NCBI RefSeq assembly: GCF_900609065.1
Contig: NZ_UXAU01000035.1
Location: 1-64,000 of the forward strand
Length of the DNA: 64,000 nucleotides
Reading direction: 5' to 3'
DNA from: Arthrobacter ulcerisalmonis
Lineage (GTDB): Bacteria > Actinomycetota > Actinomycetes > Actinomycetales > Micrococcaceae
Position numbers and translations under genes: made by a program. The notes beneath the pieces are model-generated. The model saw nothing but the letters and a program-made list of their open reading frames with translations, did no database searches and was not told the origin of the DNA. Positions 45,143 to 56,471 of the stretch are shown here, piece by piece. Positions within the stretch are counted from its first letter, which is position 1. The number at the start of each line of letters is the position of its first letter.

Positions 45143-45526
45143 CTACTCGGCGCTCTTCTGCGCCACGAGCTCGATCTCCACCAGCATTTCCGGGTCGAGG
45201 AACGGCAGGACGTGGACCAGGGACATGGTGGGACGGATATCGCCGAAGACTTCGCCGTGCGCGCGGCCGGCGTCTTCCCACTTGCTGATGTCCGTCAGAT
45301 ACAGCTTGGTCTGGACAACATCAGCAAGGCTGAAGCCGGCATCTGCCAGCACCTTGTCCAGCTTCTGCAGGATGAACTGCGTCTGCGTGTAGAAATCAGC
45401 GCCCACAATGCCGTCCTCGCCGCTGGCGGCCGTTGCGGAAATGTAGAGGGTGTTGTCCACCTGGACGGCGCGGGAATAGCCAAGGCTCTGCTCCCAAACG
45501 GAGCCGGTGCCGAACGTTTTACGCAT
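45143..45526 (-). CDS. RidA/YjgF-family protein
   Basis: 127 residues, the usual size of the Rid family, which hydrolyses reactive enamine/imine intermediates of PLP enzymes. GYSRAVQVDNTLYISATAAS and QTKLYLTDISKWEDAGRAH are family blocks; however the conserved Arg of RidA (usually in the R-x-S/T/A-V motif near the C-terminus) is not evident, where IRPTMSLVHVLPFLDPEMLVE reads instead, so it may belong to another Rid subgroup. The start MRKTFGTG is supported by AAAGG. Last gene of the ligA run. Confidence 0.85.
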   Translation of the reverse strand: MRKTFGTGSVWEQSLGYSRAVQVDNTLYISATAASGEDGIVGADFYTQTQFILQKLDKVLADAGFSLADVVQTKLYLTDISKWEDAGRAHGEVFGDIRPTMSLVHVLPFLDPEMLVEIELVAQKSAE

Positions 45527-45573
45527 GGAGTGCCTTTCAAAGGGAGATGAGGTCGGCACCCACTGTAAGGCGG

Positions 45574-46077
45574 CTACAGGTCGAGGCGATAAACCAACAG
45601 TTTTATGTCAGTTTCGGGGACGAACCAGTCCCGTTCGGGGACCCTGCTGAATCCGGTTTTGCGGTAGAGGCCATGGGCGCTTTCCCAGGTCATCCCGGTG
45701 GTGAGGGCCACGGCATCGATCCCGGGAAGTGAGCGGGCATGGGCAATGATGGCTTCCACCAGCGCTTTTCCTGCTCCGCTGCGCTGGACTTCCGGGTCCA
45801 CCACCAGCATGCGGAATTCCAGCTCACCCGCCAAGGCAATATCCGCGAAAGGCTCCCCCGCCACCGCCAGGGTGACCGAGCCAACGATCATGCCGTGCCG
45901 TTCAGCCACCCAGATCATGGCGTGGGCCGCCCGGTGTGCCACGTCTTGGATGGCCTGCATGTAGGGGTGCTGATCGTCGTCGAAATACCCTGCCGCCAGA
46001 TAGGAAGCAACGGTAATCCGGGCAATTTCAGAATAATCGGCGGGAACGGCGGGACGAATCAGAATCTGGTGTGGCAC
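45574..46077 (-). CDS. GNAT-family N-acetyltransferase
   Basis: 167 residues, single GNAT domain: IRPAVPADYSEIARITVASY opening, MLVVDPEVQRSGAGKALVEA (motif A, acetyl-CoA loop) and AHGLYRKTGFSRVPERDW (motif B). Substrate unknown. Lies 40 bases after the AAA ATPase gene and 48 bases before ridA on the same strand. Confidence 0.87.
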   Translation of the reverse strand: MPHQILIRPAVPADYSEIARITVASYLAAGYFDDDQHPYMQAIQDVAHRAAHAMIWVAERHGMIVGSVTLAVAGEPFADIALAGELEFRMLVVDPEVQRSGAGKALVEAIIAHARSLPGIDAVALTTGMTWESAHGLYRKTGFSRVPERDWFVPETDIKLLVYRLDL

Positions 46078-46117
46078 CCATCAATGGTAGACCTTCACCG
46101 TAGGAGTCTGCCCCGGC

Positions 46118-47326
46118 TCACCGTGACGGCCAACTCCAGAGCGGCCCCTCCAACGAACCCCGACCCCGCACCCGGGTCTCCCCCAGTTCCTTCTCCAGTT
46201 CATGCTCCGCAACGGTTCCGCTCTCACGCAGGGCAGCGATGAGGGCGCTCGAGTGCGACACCACCAGCACCTGCGAGCGCTCAGCAGCCTGGGTGATGAG
46301 CTCCGCCAAGGCGGGCATCAGGTCTCGGTGCAGGCTGGTTTCGGGTTCGTTGAGGACCATCAGCTGCGGCGGTTCGGGAGTGAGCAGGGCGGCAGTAAGC
46401 AGGAGGAACCGCAGCGTGCCGTCGGACAGCTCAGCGGCCTTGAGTGGCCGCAACATCCCCTGTTGTCGCAGCTGAACGCCGAACATGCCGTCGCTGGTGC
46501 TGATTTCCAGCCTGCTGCCCGGGAAGGCCCGCGCAATGACCTTGTCCAGTAGGACGTTCTCGCCGGTCTCCCTAATGGTTTGCAGGGCAGCGGGGAGATC
46601 GGCGCCGGTGGGGTCCAGCACCGGGGTCCGGGTACCCACCTGCACCTGGCGCGCCGGTGCCGCGTGGTCGGTCCGGAAATGGTCGTAAAACCGCCAGGAC
46701 CGCACGGTGTTCCTGACCTGCAGGACCTCTGGCGACCGCTCGGGATCTGCGATCTCCGTCAGGACGCTTTGGTAAGGCTTCAAGGTAATGGCTTCCTGCT
46801 GCCAGTCCCCGGCGGCGTTGCGGACGCGAACGGCTGCCCCGCGACGGTCCACCAACCACGACGCCGGACGGGCCACCGGACCAGAAAACACCACCTCGCG
46901 CTTGATGTCCGGATCGTTGGCGAACAGCGAGACCTTCGGCTTGCGGGTCTGTTCGTCCATTTCGCCCATGACGGGTACGGGGATGCCCAGGTCCACCAGG
47001 TACCCGAAGCCGTCACCCGAGAATCCCAGCTTCAGATTGATCGGATCTTTGCGGACAGTCCCTTGGACGGGCGCCTCGCCGCGCCGCATGGCACCGCTGA
47101 GCGTCTCAGGCCCTGCCCACAACGTAGATCCGAGGCCGCCTTCCCTGGCCAGGGACCCCACCACGTTCCCACCTGCCCCGCCGGCACAGTCGGCGAGCAG
47201 CCGCAGAGCCCGGTACAGCGATGACTTGCCGCTGCCATTGGCGCCGGTGACCAGGTCCAATCCGGACAGCTCCAGGGACAGGTCGCGAATGGAACGGTAG
47301 TTGGCGATGGCCAGCGTGGTGATCAT
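46118..47326 (-). CDS. AAA-family ATPase, RecF/SMC-like
   Basis: 402 residues. Walker A is VTGANGSGKSSLYRAL (Lys34), the ABC-type signature is close to LSDGTLRFLLLTAALL, Walker B is LMVLNEPETSLHRDLMPALA and the switch His lies in VLVVSHSSALIAAL. This is the complete ABC-ATPase head seen in RecF, SMC-like and OLD-family proteins, without a long coiled coil or TOPRIM. Such solitary heads occur in DNA repair and phage defence. It is four bases after the inositol monophosphatase gene; no nuclease partner is next to it. Confidence 0.85.
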   Translation of the reverse strand: MITTLAIANYRSIRDLSLELSGLDLVTGANGSGKSSLYRALRLLADCAGGAGGNVVGSLAREGGLGSTLWAGPETLSGAMRRGEAPVQGTVRKDPINLKLGFSGDGFGYLVDLGIPVPVMGEMDEQTRKPKVSLFANDPDIKREVVFSGPVARPASWLVDRRGAAVRVRNAAGDWQQEAITLKPYQSVLTEIADPERSPEVLQVRNTVRSWRFYDHFRTDHAAPARQVQVGTRTPVLDPTGADLPAALQTIRETGENVLLDKVIARAFPGSRLEISTSDGMFGVQLRQQGMLRPLKAAELSDGTLRFLLLTAALLTPEPPQLMVLNEPETSLHRDLMPALAELITQAAERSQVLVVSHSSALIAALRESGTVAEHELEKELGETRVRGRGSLEGPLWSWPSR

Positions 47327-47330
47327 GCGG

Positions 47331-50551
<3,221 letters not shown>

Positions 50552-51139
50552 TTAGTGCGTGCGGCGCCCGGTCCTGGCCCACCAGGCGAAGGCGACCCCG
50601 CCCAGGAGCAAGAGGATCAGGCCAGCGATGACGGGCAGGTTGAGCCCTCCGCCGGATTCTCCAGAGAGCGCCATGTCCGTGGCCTGGCTGGGCGTGGCGG
50701 ACTTCGAGATGGGCTTGTTCCAGTTCGATTCCGACGACGGCGCCGCCGAGCGGGTCACGCTGGGGGCGTCCGTGGGCAGGTCCTCGACGATCTCCGGGCT
50801 GGCCTCAGCAGTGCTTGGCACCGGGGTCTCCAGCGGCTCTTCCGTGACCGGCGCGGGCGGAGCCGTGGGAGCGGGCAGCGGCGCTTGGCTGCGAACCGTC
50901 GGCTGGCTGCTGGGGACGGGGTCCGCCGTCGGCCGTGCAGCGGTGGGACTGGGCGGAGGCGGCGTAACAGTCACAGTGGCTGTTGCGCTGGCGCTTGGCG
51001 TCGGCGGGACTGTGGCTGCGGCGGCCGCGCCGCCAGCCACCAGCGAGCCGACAAGGAGTGCTGTCGCAACGCCGACGACGGCCAGCGCAAGCGCCACCGC
51101 CGCTAATGCGGTGCGGAACACCGGGGAGGAGAAGGTCAT
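50552..51139 (-). CDS. Bitopic surface protein with Thr/Pro-rich ectodomain
   Basis: 195 residues. A signal-anchor helix (about 8-38) is followed by a Thr/Pro/Ser/Ala-rich disordered region (40-160) and a C-terminal hydrophobic helix with a basic end (LPVIAGLILLLLGGVAFAWW, then RTGRRTH). The end looks like a wall-sorting or membrane anchor but has no LPxTG motif. It lies 120 bases after the type VII-like ATPase gene, behind its hairpin, and upstream of ligA. Function unknown; a link with the export operon is possible but not shown. Confidence 0.72.
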   Translation of the reverse strand: MTFSSPVFRTALAAVALALAVVGVATALLVGSLVAGGAAAAATVPPTPSASATATVTVTPPPPSPTAARPTADPVPSSQPTVRSQAPLPAPTAPPAPVTEEPLETPVPSTAEASPEIVEDLPTDAPSVTRSAAPSSESNWNKPISKSATPSQATDMALSGESGGGLNLPVIAGLILLLLGGVAFAWWARTGRRTH

Positions 51140-51232
51140 TGCTGCCTTTCGACGCGCGCAGTCCCCCAGCCACGGCAGTATAGATTCCCCGGTAGTCTGC
51201 TACACCCGCCCAGACCCCGCAACTCCTGATGT

Positions 51233-51257
51233 CCCCGTGGCCAGCCTGGCCACGGGG
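51233..51257 (-). terminator. Hairpin at the end of the type VII/FHA operon
   Basis: CCCCGTGGCCA and TGGCCACGGGG form a perfect 11-base stem with a three-base loop, two bases after the ATPase stop codon. No T-run; it may act as a terminator or protect the 3' end. Confidence 0.6.
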
Positions 51258-51259
51258 AA

Positions 51260-54200
51260 TCAAGCCTTGTTTTCGGGCGGCAACGCCACTTGGATTTTGC
51301 GGACTTTTCCGCGTCCCACCACGTAGCCCCGGCCTGGGATGAAGCCACCGGACACCCTGCCGAGCGAGGTATTCAGGAGGCTGTCGCCCTCGATATCGCC
51401 GGGGTTCAGGAGCAGGCCGCGCCGGCCCGACTTGAACGGTTGCGCCAACTGCCAGGCGGAAGACCAAGTGGACGATTCGGACTCGCCCACCACCCATTGC
51501 TCCGCCTTGATCGCCGATGTCACCAGCTGCGCCACTCCGGATTCTGCGAGAGTGTCGGTGAAGTCGGTGAGGCCCTCAACGAAGATCGCCAGCTTTCCGG
51601 GATTCTCGGTGGCGTACTCGGACAACTCGTCAGTGGCGTCGGCAACATCGTCCGGGCCCACCAGGGAGCGGTTCCAGACTGCCAGGCCTGCCACCGCTGT
51701 GCGCCGGGACCCCAGGTAAATGATCTCGATCTGCGGGTTAGCCCGTCGCAAGGCATACGCCAGGGTGACCAGGGCTACCGTCCGGCCGGAGCCAGGCGGG
51801 CCAGCCAGCAGCAGCGGGCCCTTGGCCAGCAGCTCTGCCGGTTGGAGGGTTTCGTCGTCGACGCCGATAACCGGCTGGTCTGGTGCGCCGGTGGGCAACA
51901 CATCGAGGTCCACTTGTTCGGGCAACTGCTCGATCCCCGGCGCCTGTTCGAACCCTTGCCGGAGCATGGCGTCACTGAGCTTATGCACTTCCCGGGCCTG
52001 GAGCGCCAGGTTGGCGTTTCCACCCAGCACTGCCAACTGGACTTCGAGCCCATCCAACAATCCGCGCCCTGGCGGCGATGCCGCCGTCAGGACGTCCCGC
52101 GGCACATCCATGGAGATGTAGTCGTCTTCGGAGGAGAGCCGGAGCACCAGCCGGCGTTGGATGGAAGCGAGGAGTGAGGTGGGAACGGAGTTGGGCCGGT
52201 CGCCGGACACCACCAAGTGGATCCCCAGCGTGCGGCCGTCCGTTGCCAACTGCAGGAAGATATCCCACAGTGCCGAGAGACGGCTGTGCTCATAGGCTTC
52301 CCGGAAGGCTGACATGCCGTCCACCAGTACGAAGATGCGTTTCTCTTCCGGCCGGTTGGCCAGCTTCCGGTACTCCCCGATGGTGGAGGCACGGACCTCG
52401 GCGAAGCGTGCCGAGCGCTGCTCCGCTTCGTCCCGCAGCATGCGCAGCAGCCTGCCCACCCGCTCCACGTCATCGCCATTTATCACTTGGCCTACGTGCG
52501 GCAACTCCTCCAGCATCCGCAGCCCTGAGGAGCCGCAGTCAATGCCGTAGACCTGCACGGGACCACCGCGCGGCGTGACGGCCGCAGCAATCGCTATCCC
52601 CCGCAAGGCCGCCGACTTGCCGGACCCACCGGTACCGTAGATGGCCATGTTGCCGTCTCGGTCCGGCTCGTAAAACACTGTTGGCTGCTCCTGCCGCGCG
52701 GGCACGTCTGCCACACCGAGGAGGAGCTGCTCATCGGTCCGCGGGTTGGGCAACTTGGAGAAGTCATAGGTGGTGGCCAGCTCGTCCAGCCAAGGTTTCC
52801 GAGGCGCAGCGATGTCCAGCGAATCTGCGGCCCGGACAATGTTGGCAGTCATCCGGGCAATATCGTTGGGGCCAGCGGGTTCTTCGACCTGTGGCTTGTC
52901 CGGTGCCGGCGCTTCCCAGCTTTGGCCGGACCCGAACGCCATCTCCACAATGTCGATCTGCGGCCGTTGCGGCTTCTCTGTGGTCCAGCCGCCGGCGTAG
53001 CCGGTCTGGAACCCCTGGATCCTGCCTGGCCCGGTTTTCGCGGCACCGCGGCCAGGGATGGCAGGGTCGAAGTACGCTGCGTCCGGCACGCCCAGGATGT
53101 CCGCGGCGTCGTCCTCGTCAGCCATCCGCAACGCCACGCGCAGGTTGGTGTTGGCGCGCAGACTGTCCTTAATGACACCGGCGGGGCGCTGGGTGGCGAG
53201 GATCAGGTGCAGGCCCAGCGAACGGCCGCGGGCCGCCACATCCACCACCCCGTCCACGAATTCGGGTACCTCGCTGGCCAGTGCGGCAAACTCGTCCACG
53301 ATGATGATCAGGTACGGCGGCGCCTCAGGATCTGCCTCGCGCTGCATGGCGAGCAGGTCCTTGGCCTTCTTCCGGTTCAGCAGGTGCTCGCGGTAGTGCA
53401 GCTCGGCCCGCAATGAGGTGAGGGCACGCCGGACCAAGTGCGGTGAAAGGTCGGTGACCAGGCCCACCGTGTGCGGGAGACTGATGCAGTCGGCAAACGC
53501 GGCGCCGCCCTTGTAGTCAACAAACAGGAAGCTCACCCGGTCTGGGCTGTAGGCGGCAGCCATGCCCATCACCCAGGACTGGAGGAACTCGGACTTACCG
53601 GCACCAGTGGTACCACCCACCAGGGCGTGCGGTCCCTCGTTCTTCAGGTCAAGGTAGAGCGGTTCCACACCCTTGGAACCCACCAGGGCGCGGAGGGTAC
53701 CGTTGTCCTTCCGATTGGCTACGGCCGTTGCGTGGACGGAGTTGTTCTCGGTCCACCGATCGGCCACGGCCTGCGGGTTGTCCAGGAAGTCCTTGCCGAT
53801 CAAGGTGGCGTAGGAGACCGCGCGGGGTAGGTCGGAGTCGTCGTCCACCGGCTGGCCCACGTCCACCACCGGAGTCATCATGCGGGCCAACTGGCCCGCA
53901 AGCTCGGCGTCGACGCTTTCGCAGCTGACGGGATACGTGTGCCTGCCCAGGCGGACCTGGCCAGTGGTGGTGCCGTGGTCGCCATCCACCACCATGAAGT
54001 CCCGGCACACCGCGGGGAGAGCCTGGATGTCGGTGGCAATCCAGAGCACGTGTACGCCGCAGTCGGGACCGCGTTCGGCGAGCCGGGTCAGTCTGCCACG
54101 ATCCACGGGGGCGTCGTCCTCGATGATGACCAGCACGGCTGGCAGGACCGGGTTGGGAACCTCCACCTTGGCGGGGTCCAGCTGCGGGCGCAGTTCAGGC

Positions 54201-55705
54201 CCTGTCCGCTTGGCGGCTTTCTCGCGGGCGGAAACCAGGTCTTCGAGCCTGGCCAGCAACGATGCTCCACCGGCGGAGCCTGCGGCCAGGTGGTCACCGG
54301 TCAATGGGCTGTGTCCGGACCCGGCGTGGGGCAGCCACTGAAGCCAGTTCCAACGCTCCCGCGATTGGGCGGAAGTGATGGCGGTCAGCACCACTTCAGC
54401 AGGAGAGTGCAACCCCACCAGCTGCAGGACAATCCCGCGGGCCACGTCATCCACCAGTCCGCGGGCGCCGGCGATGCCCAGCGCCCCCGAGGTGCGGAAC
54501 TGCGAGACTACCGGTACGCCCTCAATGTCCTTGAACTGCTTGAGGCAGTCCTGGATTTCGCGGGCGAACTGGACCTCGGTGTCGTTATTCGCGGGCTCTT
54601 CCAGCCGGACCCTCGATGGCGCGGTGCCCAGGCCAAAGCGGAGGCCCAAGAACCAGGCGTGCTCGGGCCGATGCGTCCACAGCAGCGGGCCTAACTTATA
54701 GATCGCGTCAACCGTGTCGCTGACGGACGGGGCCTCCTGCAGCCGCACGGCCCGCTCCACCTTCTGCAATTCAGTGATGTCCGCCCGGAACGCAGCCATC
54801 GCGGCCCGGAAATGCTTGAGGCCTTCCTTGACCTGCTTCTTGGTGCGCATCTTCTGATCCACATAGTGTCCCAGGATGAAGATGGGCATCATCAGCATGA
54901 ACAGGACTGACAGCGGATTGTTGGTGACGGCAAAGATGATGGCGCCCATCATCAGCGGCGCAATCAGCATAATGTAGGGGAAAGGCTGGTCCTCGGGCCG
55001 TTTAGGGCCCGCCGGCACCACACGTTTGGGTTCCTCGAAGCGCGGTACCACCCGCGGGGACCTGTTGAAGTCCACCAGCGGCGAGGTTGGCGCTGCCGCA
55101 TGGCTGTGCCCCAACGGCACCACGGTGAGAGTGGTGTCTCCGAGGGTGACGGTGTCCGAGGAGTTCAGCGTGGCACGGGTGACGGCCAGCCCATCCATGA
55201 GCAAGCCGTTGGCGGAGTTGGTATCCACAATCTCCACGCCGTCGCCCACGGTGATCCGGGCGTGGCGTTTAGATGTCAACGGGTCCGTGAGGCGGATGTC
55301 CACGTCCCGGTCCCGGCCCACGTAACTGGTGCCGATCGGCAGCGAAAATTCGCGGCCGACGTCGGGCCCGGACAGGACGCGCAGGGTCGCCGCCGCAGGT
55401 CCCCGGGACGTCCCCGGCACGTGGAACTGGCTGCTGACCTGCGTCAACGAGACAACCGAGCCTGGCCGCAGCCCCGATTCGAGCAGGTTATCGTCGCGGC
55501 TAAGGATATTGCCGCTCATGCCGGCGCCCACGAAGGCCTCGTCGATACGCAACGACAGATTATCCGGTGCCGGGGTCCCCTTCCGGTCTGGGTCGGCGGC
55601 CCAGAGGACCGCGGCAATGTCGGCTACGGTGGCCAGGCCGTCAACAGTGACAGCAAGGTCTTTGGTTTCTGCCGGGTCGCGGCGGAGGGTCAGGCGAATC
55701 CTCAT
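51260..55705 (-). CDS. FHA-containing FtsK/SpoIIIE type VII secretion ATPase (EssC/EccC-like)
   Basis: 1481 residues. Order: a beta-rich N-terminal module (1-95), an FHA domain (about 105-200: YVGRDRDVDI, LTSKRHARI, TNSANG), two close helices (about 245-285, PYIMLIAPLMMGAIIFAV), then three FtsK/SpoIIIE ATPase domains. D1 has GGTTGAGKSEF (near 700) and IIIVDEFAALA (near 805); D2 has GTGGSGKSAAL (near 1025) and IFVLVDG; D3 has GPPGSGRT (near 1303) with Arg replacing the Walker Lys and FVEG at Walker B. This is the motor of type VII export; FHA-bearing forms are usual in Firmicutes EssC. ATG overlaps the upstream gene's stop by four bases. Confidence 0.93.
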   Translation of the reverse strand: MRIRLTLRRDPAETKDLAVTVDGLATVADIAAVLWAADPDRKGTPAPDNLSLRIDEAFVGAGMSGNILSRDDNLLESGLRPGSVVSLTQVSSQFHVPGTSRGPAAATLRVLSGPDVGREFSLPIGTSYVGRDRDVDIRLTDPLTSKRHARITVGDGVEIVDTNSANGLLMDGLAVTRATLNSSDTVTLGDTTLTVVPLGHSHAAAPTSPLVDFNRSPRVVPRFEEPKRVVPAGPKRPEDQPFPYIMLIAPLMMGAIIFAVTNNPLSVLFMLMMPIFILGHYVDQKMRTKKQVKEGLKHFRAAMAAFRADITELQKVERAVRLQEAPSVSDTVDAIYKLGPLLWTHRPEHAWFLGLRFGLGTAPSRVRLEEPANNDTEVQFAREIQDCLKQFKDIEGVPVVSQFRTSGALGIAGARGLVDDVARGIVLQLVGLHSPAEVVLTAITSAQSRERWNWLQWLPHAGSGHSPLTGDHLAAGSAGGASLLARLEDLVSAREKAAKRTGPELRPQLDPAKVEVPNPVLPAVLVIIEDDAPVDRGRLTRLAERGPDCGVHVLWIATDIQALPAVCRDFMVVDGDHGTTTGQVRLGRHTYPVSCESVDAELAGQLARMMTPVVDVGQPVDDDSDLPRAVSYATLIGKDFLDNPQAVADRWTENNSVHATAVANRKDNGTLRALVGSKGVEPLYLDLKNEGPHALVGGTTGAGKSEFLQSWVMGMAAAYSPDRVSFLFVDYKGGAAFADCISLPHTVGLVTDLSPHLVRRALTSLRAELHYREHLLNRKKAKDLLAMQREADPEAPPYLIIIVDEFAALASEVPEFVDGVVDVAARGRSLGLHLILATQRPAGVIKDSLRANTNLRVALRMADEDDAADILGVPDAAYFDPAIPGRGAAKTGPGRIQGFQTGYAGGWTTEKPQRPQIDIVEMAFGSGQSWEAPAPDKPQVEEPAGPNDIARMTANIVRAADSLDIAAPRKPWLDELATTYDFSKLPNPRTDEQLLLGVADVPARQEQPTVFYEPDRDGNMAIYGTGGSGKSAALRGIAIAAAVTPRGGPVQVYGIDCGSSGLRMLEELPHVGQVINGDDVERVGRLLRMLRDEAEQRSARFAEVRASTIGEYRKLANRPEEKRIFVLVDGMSAFREAYEHSRLSALWDIFLQLATDGRTLGIHLVVSGDRPNSVPTSLLASIQRRLVLRLSSEDDYISMDVPRDVLTAASPPGRGLLDGLEVQLAVLGGNANLALQAREVHKLSDAMLRQGFEQAPGIEQLPEQVDLDVLPTGAPDQPVIGVDDETLQPAELLAKGPLLLAGPPGSGRTVALVTLAYALRRANPQIEIIYLGSRRTAVAGLAVWNRSLVGPDDVADATDELSEYATENPGKLAIFVEGLTDFTDTLAESGVAQLVTSAIKAEQWVVGESESSTWSSAWQLAQPFKSGRRGLLLNPGDIEGDSLLNTSLGRVSGGFIPGRGYVVGRGKVRKIQVALPPENKA

Positions 55706-56406
55706 CCTTCGTCGACGCCCCTCATCTGCTCCAGGAGGTGCAGGTCATCGGCGGTCACCAGATGCGACGTGACAGCGTGTTCCACGAGCCTGGCCCGTCG
55801 GTTGGTGGCAAGCTTGCCACCGCCGCCACGGAGCCCCACCACTCCCACCCGGTCGAGTTTGTCGCAGACGTTGTCGAGCTTGCGGTTGAACCGGGTCAGC
55901 GCCCAGCCCAGGGTCTTGGCCGCCGCGGCCGAGGAGGGAATGGCGCTGAATCCTGTTCCTTCCCGCCGGAGCATTGGCTCAGCCAACGCCACGATCAGGG
56001 CCTTCTGGGAGTCCGTAAACACGACGGGGCCGATGGTAGTGTCACCGTTGCTGTCGCCGTCCCTGGACTCCTGCCGGAACGAAGGAGTCCGCAGGTGCAC
56101 GGCGAATTCGTAGGTGGTGGGCCCTGCGGTGAAGATGATGTTGGTGTGGCTGAAGACCAGCGGAATGCGGGCGCCCGGCGCCAGCCAGGCCTGCATTCCG
56201 CCGGACGCGTCAGCCACCGTTGCGGAGAGCATGCCGCCCACGTTGCTGAGCCACCAGATGCCGGCGTAGCGCGCCACCTGCAGGAACTGCCGGTGCAGGT
56301 ACGGATTGTCATCCACTTCCAGGTCGCCCTCGCGGCCTATATTGAAAACGTCTTCGTCAGACGGTTCGTACCATTCCCCGCAGAAATCTATTGCCAGATC
56401 CCCCAT
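55702..56406 (-). CDS. Uncharacterised protein with degenerate FHA-like N-terminus, upstream of the type VII ATPase
   Basis: 234 residues, soluble. Residues 15-110 look like a divergent FHA beta-sandwich (FNIGREGDLEV, PYLHRQFLQV, GIWWLSNVGG), but the Ser/Asn phosphothreonine-contact residues are not complete. Residues 130-234 are helical: SQKALIVALAEPML, AAAAKTLGWALTRFNRKLDN and RRARLVEHAVTSHLVT resemble a winged-helix arrangement. A GGAGG-like sequence (AAGGAGG) precedes the ATG. It sits between the kinase and the ATPase and overlaps the latter by four bases. No named family recognised; perhaps an adaptor. Confidence 0.8.
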   Translation of the reverse strand: MGDLAIDFCGEWYEPSDEDVFNIGREGDLEVDDNPYLHRQFLQVARYAGIWWLSNVGGMLSATVADASGGMQAWLAPGARIPLVFSHTNIIFTAGPTTYEFAVHLRTPSFRQESRDGDSNGDTTIGPVVFTDSQKALIVALAEPMLRREGTGFSAIPSSAAAAKTLGWALTRFNRKLDNVCDKLDRVGVVGLRGGGGKLATNRRARLVEHAVTSHLVTADDLHLLEQMRGVDEG

Positions 56407-56471
56407 GTTCTGCCTCCTTTAGGGCTTAATGCTTGTCGTTGCCACGCGCGTTGGGTGCTGCTGAGAATGCC

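Noticed and set aside
51140..51259. Hidden WXG100 (Esx) gene beside the ATPase
   Set aside because: The 120-base gap is too short and holds only a hairpin; no WXG motif appears in any frame nearby.
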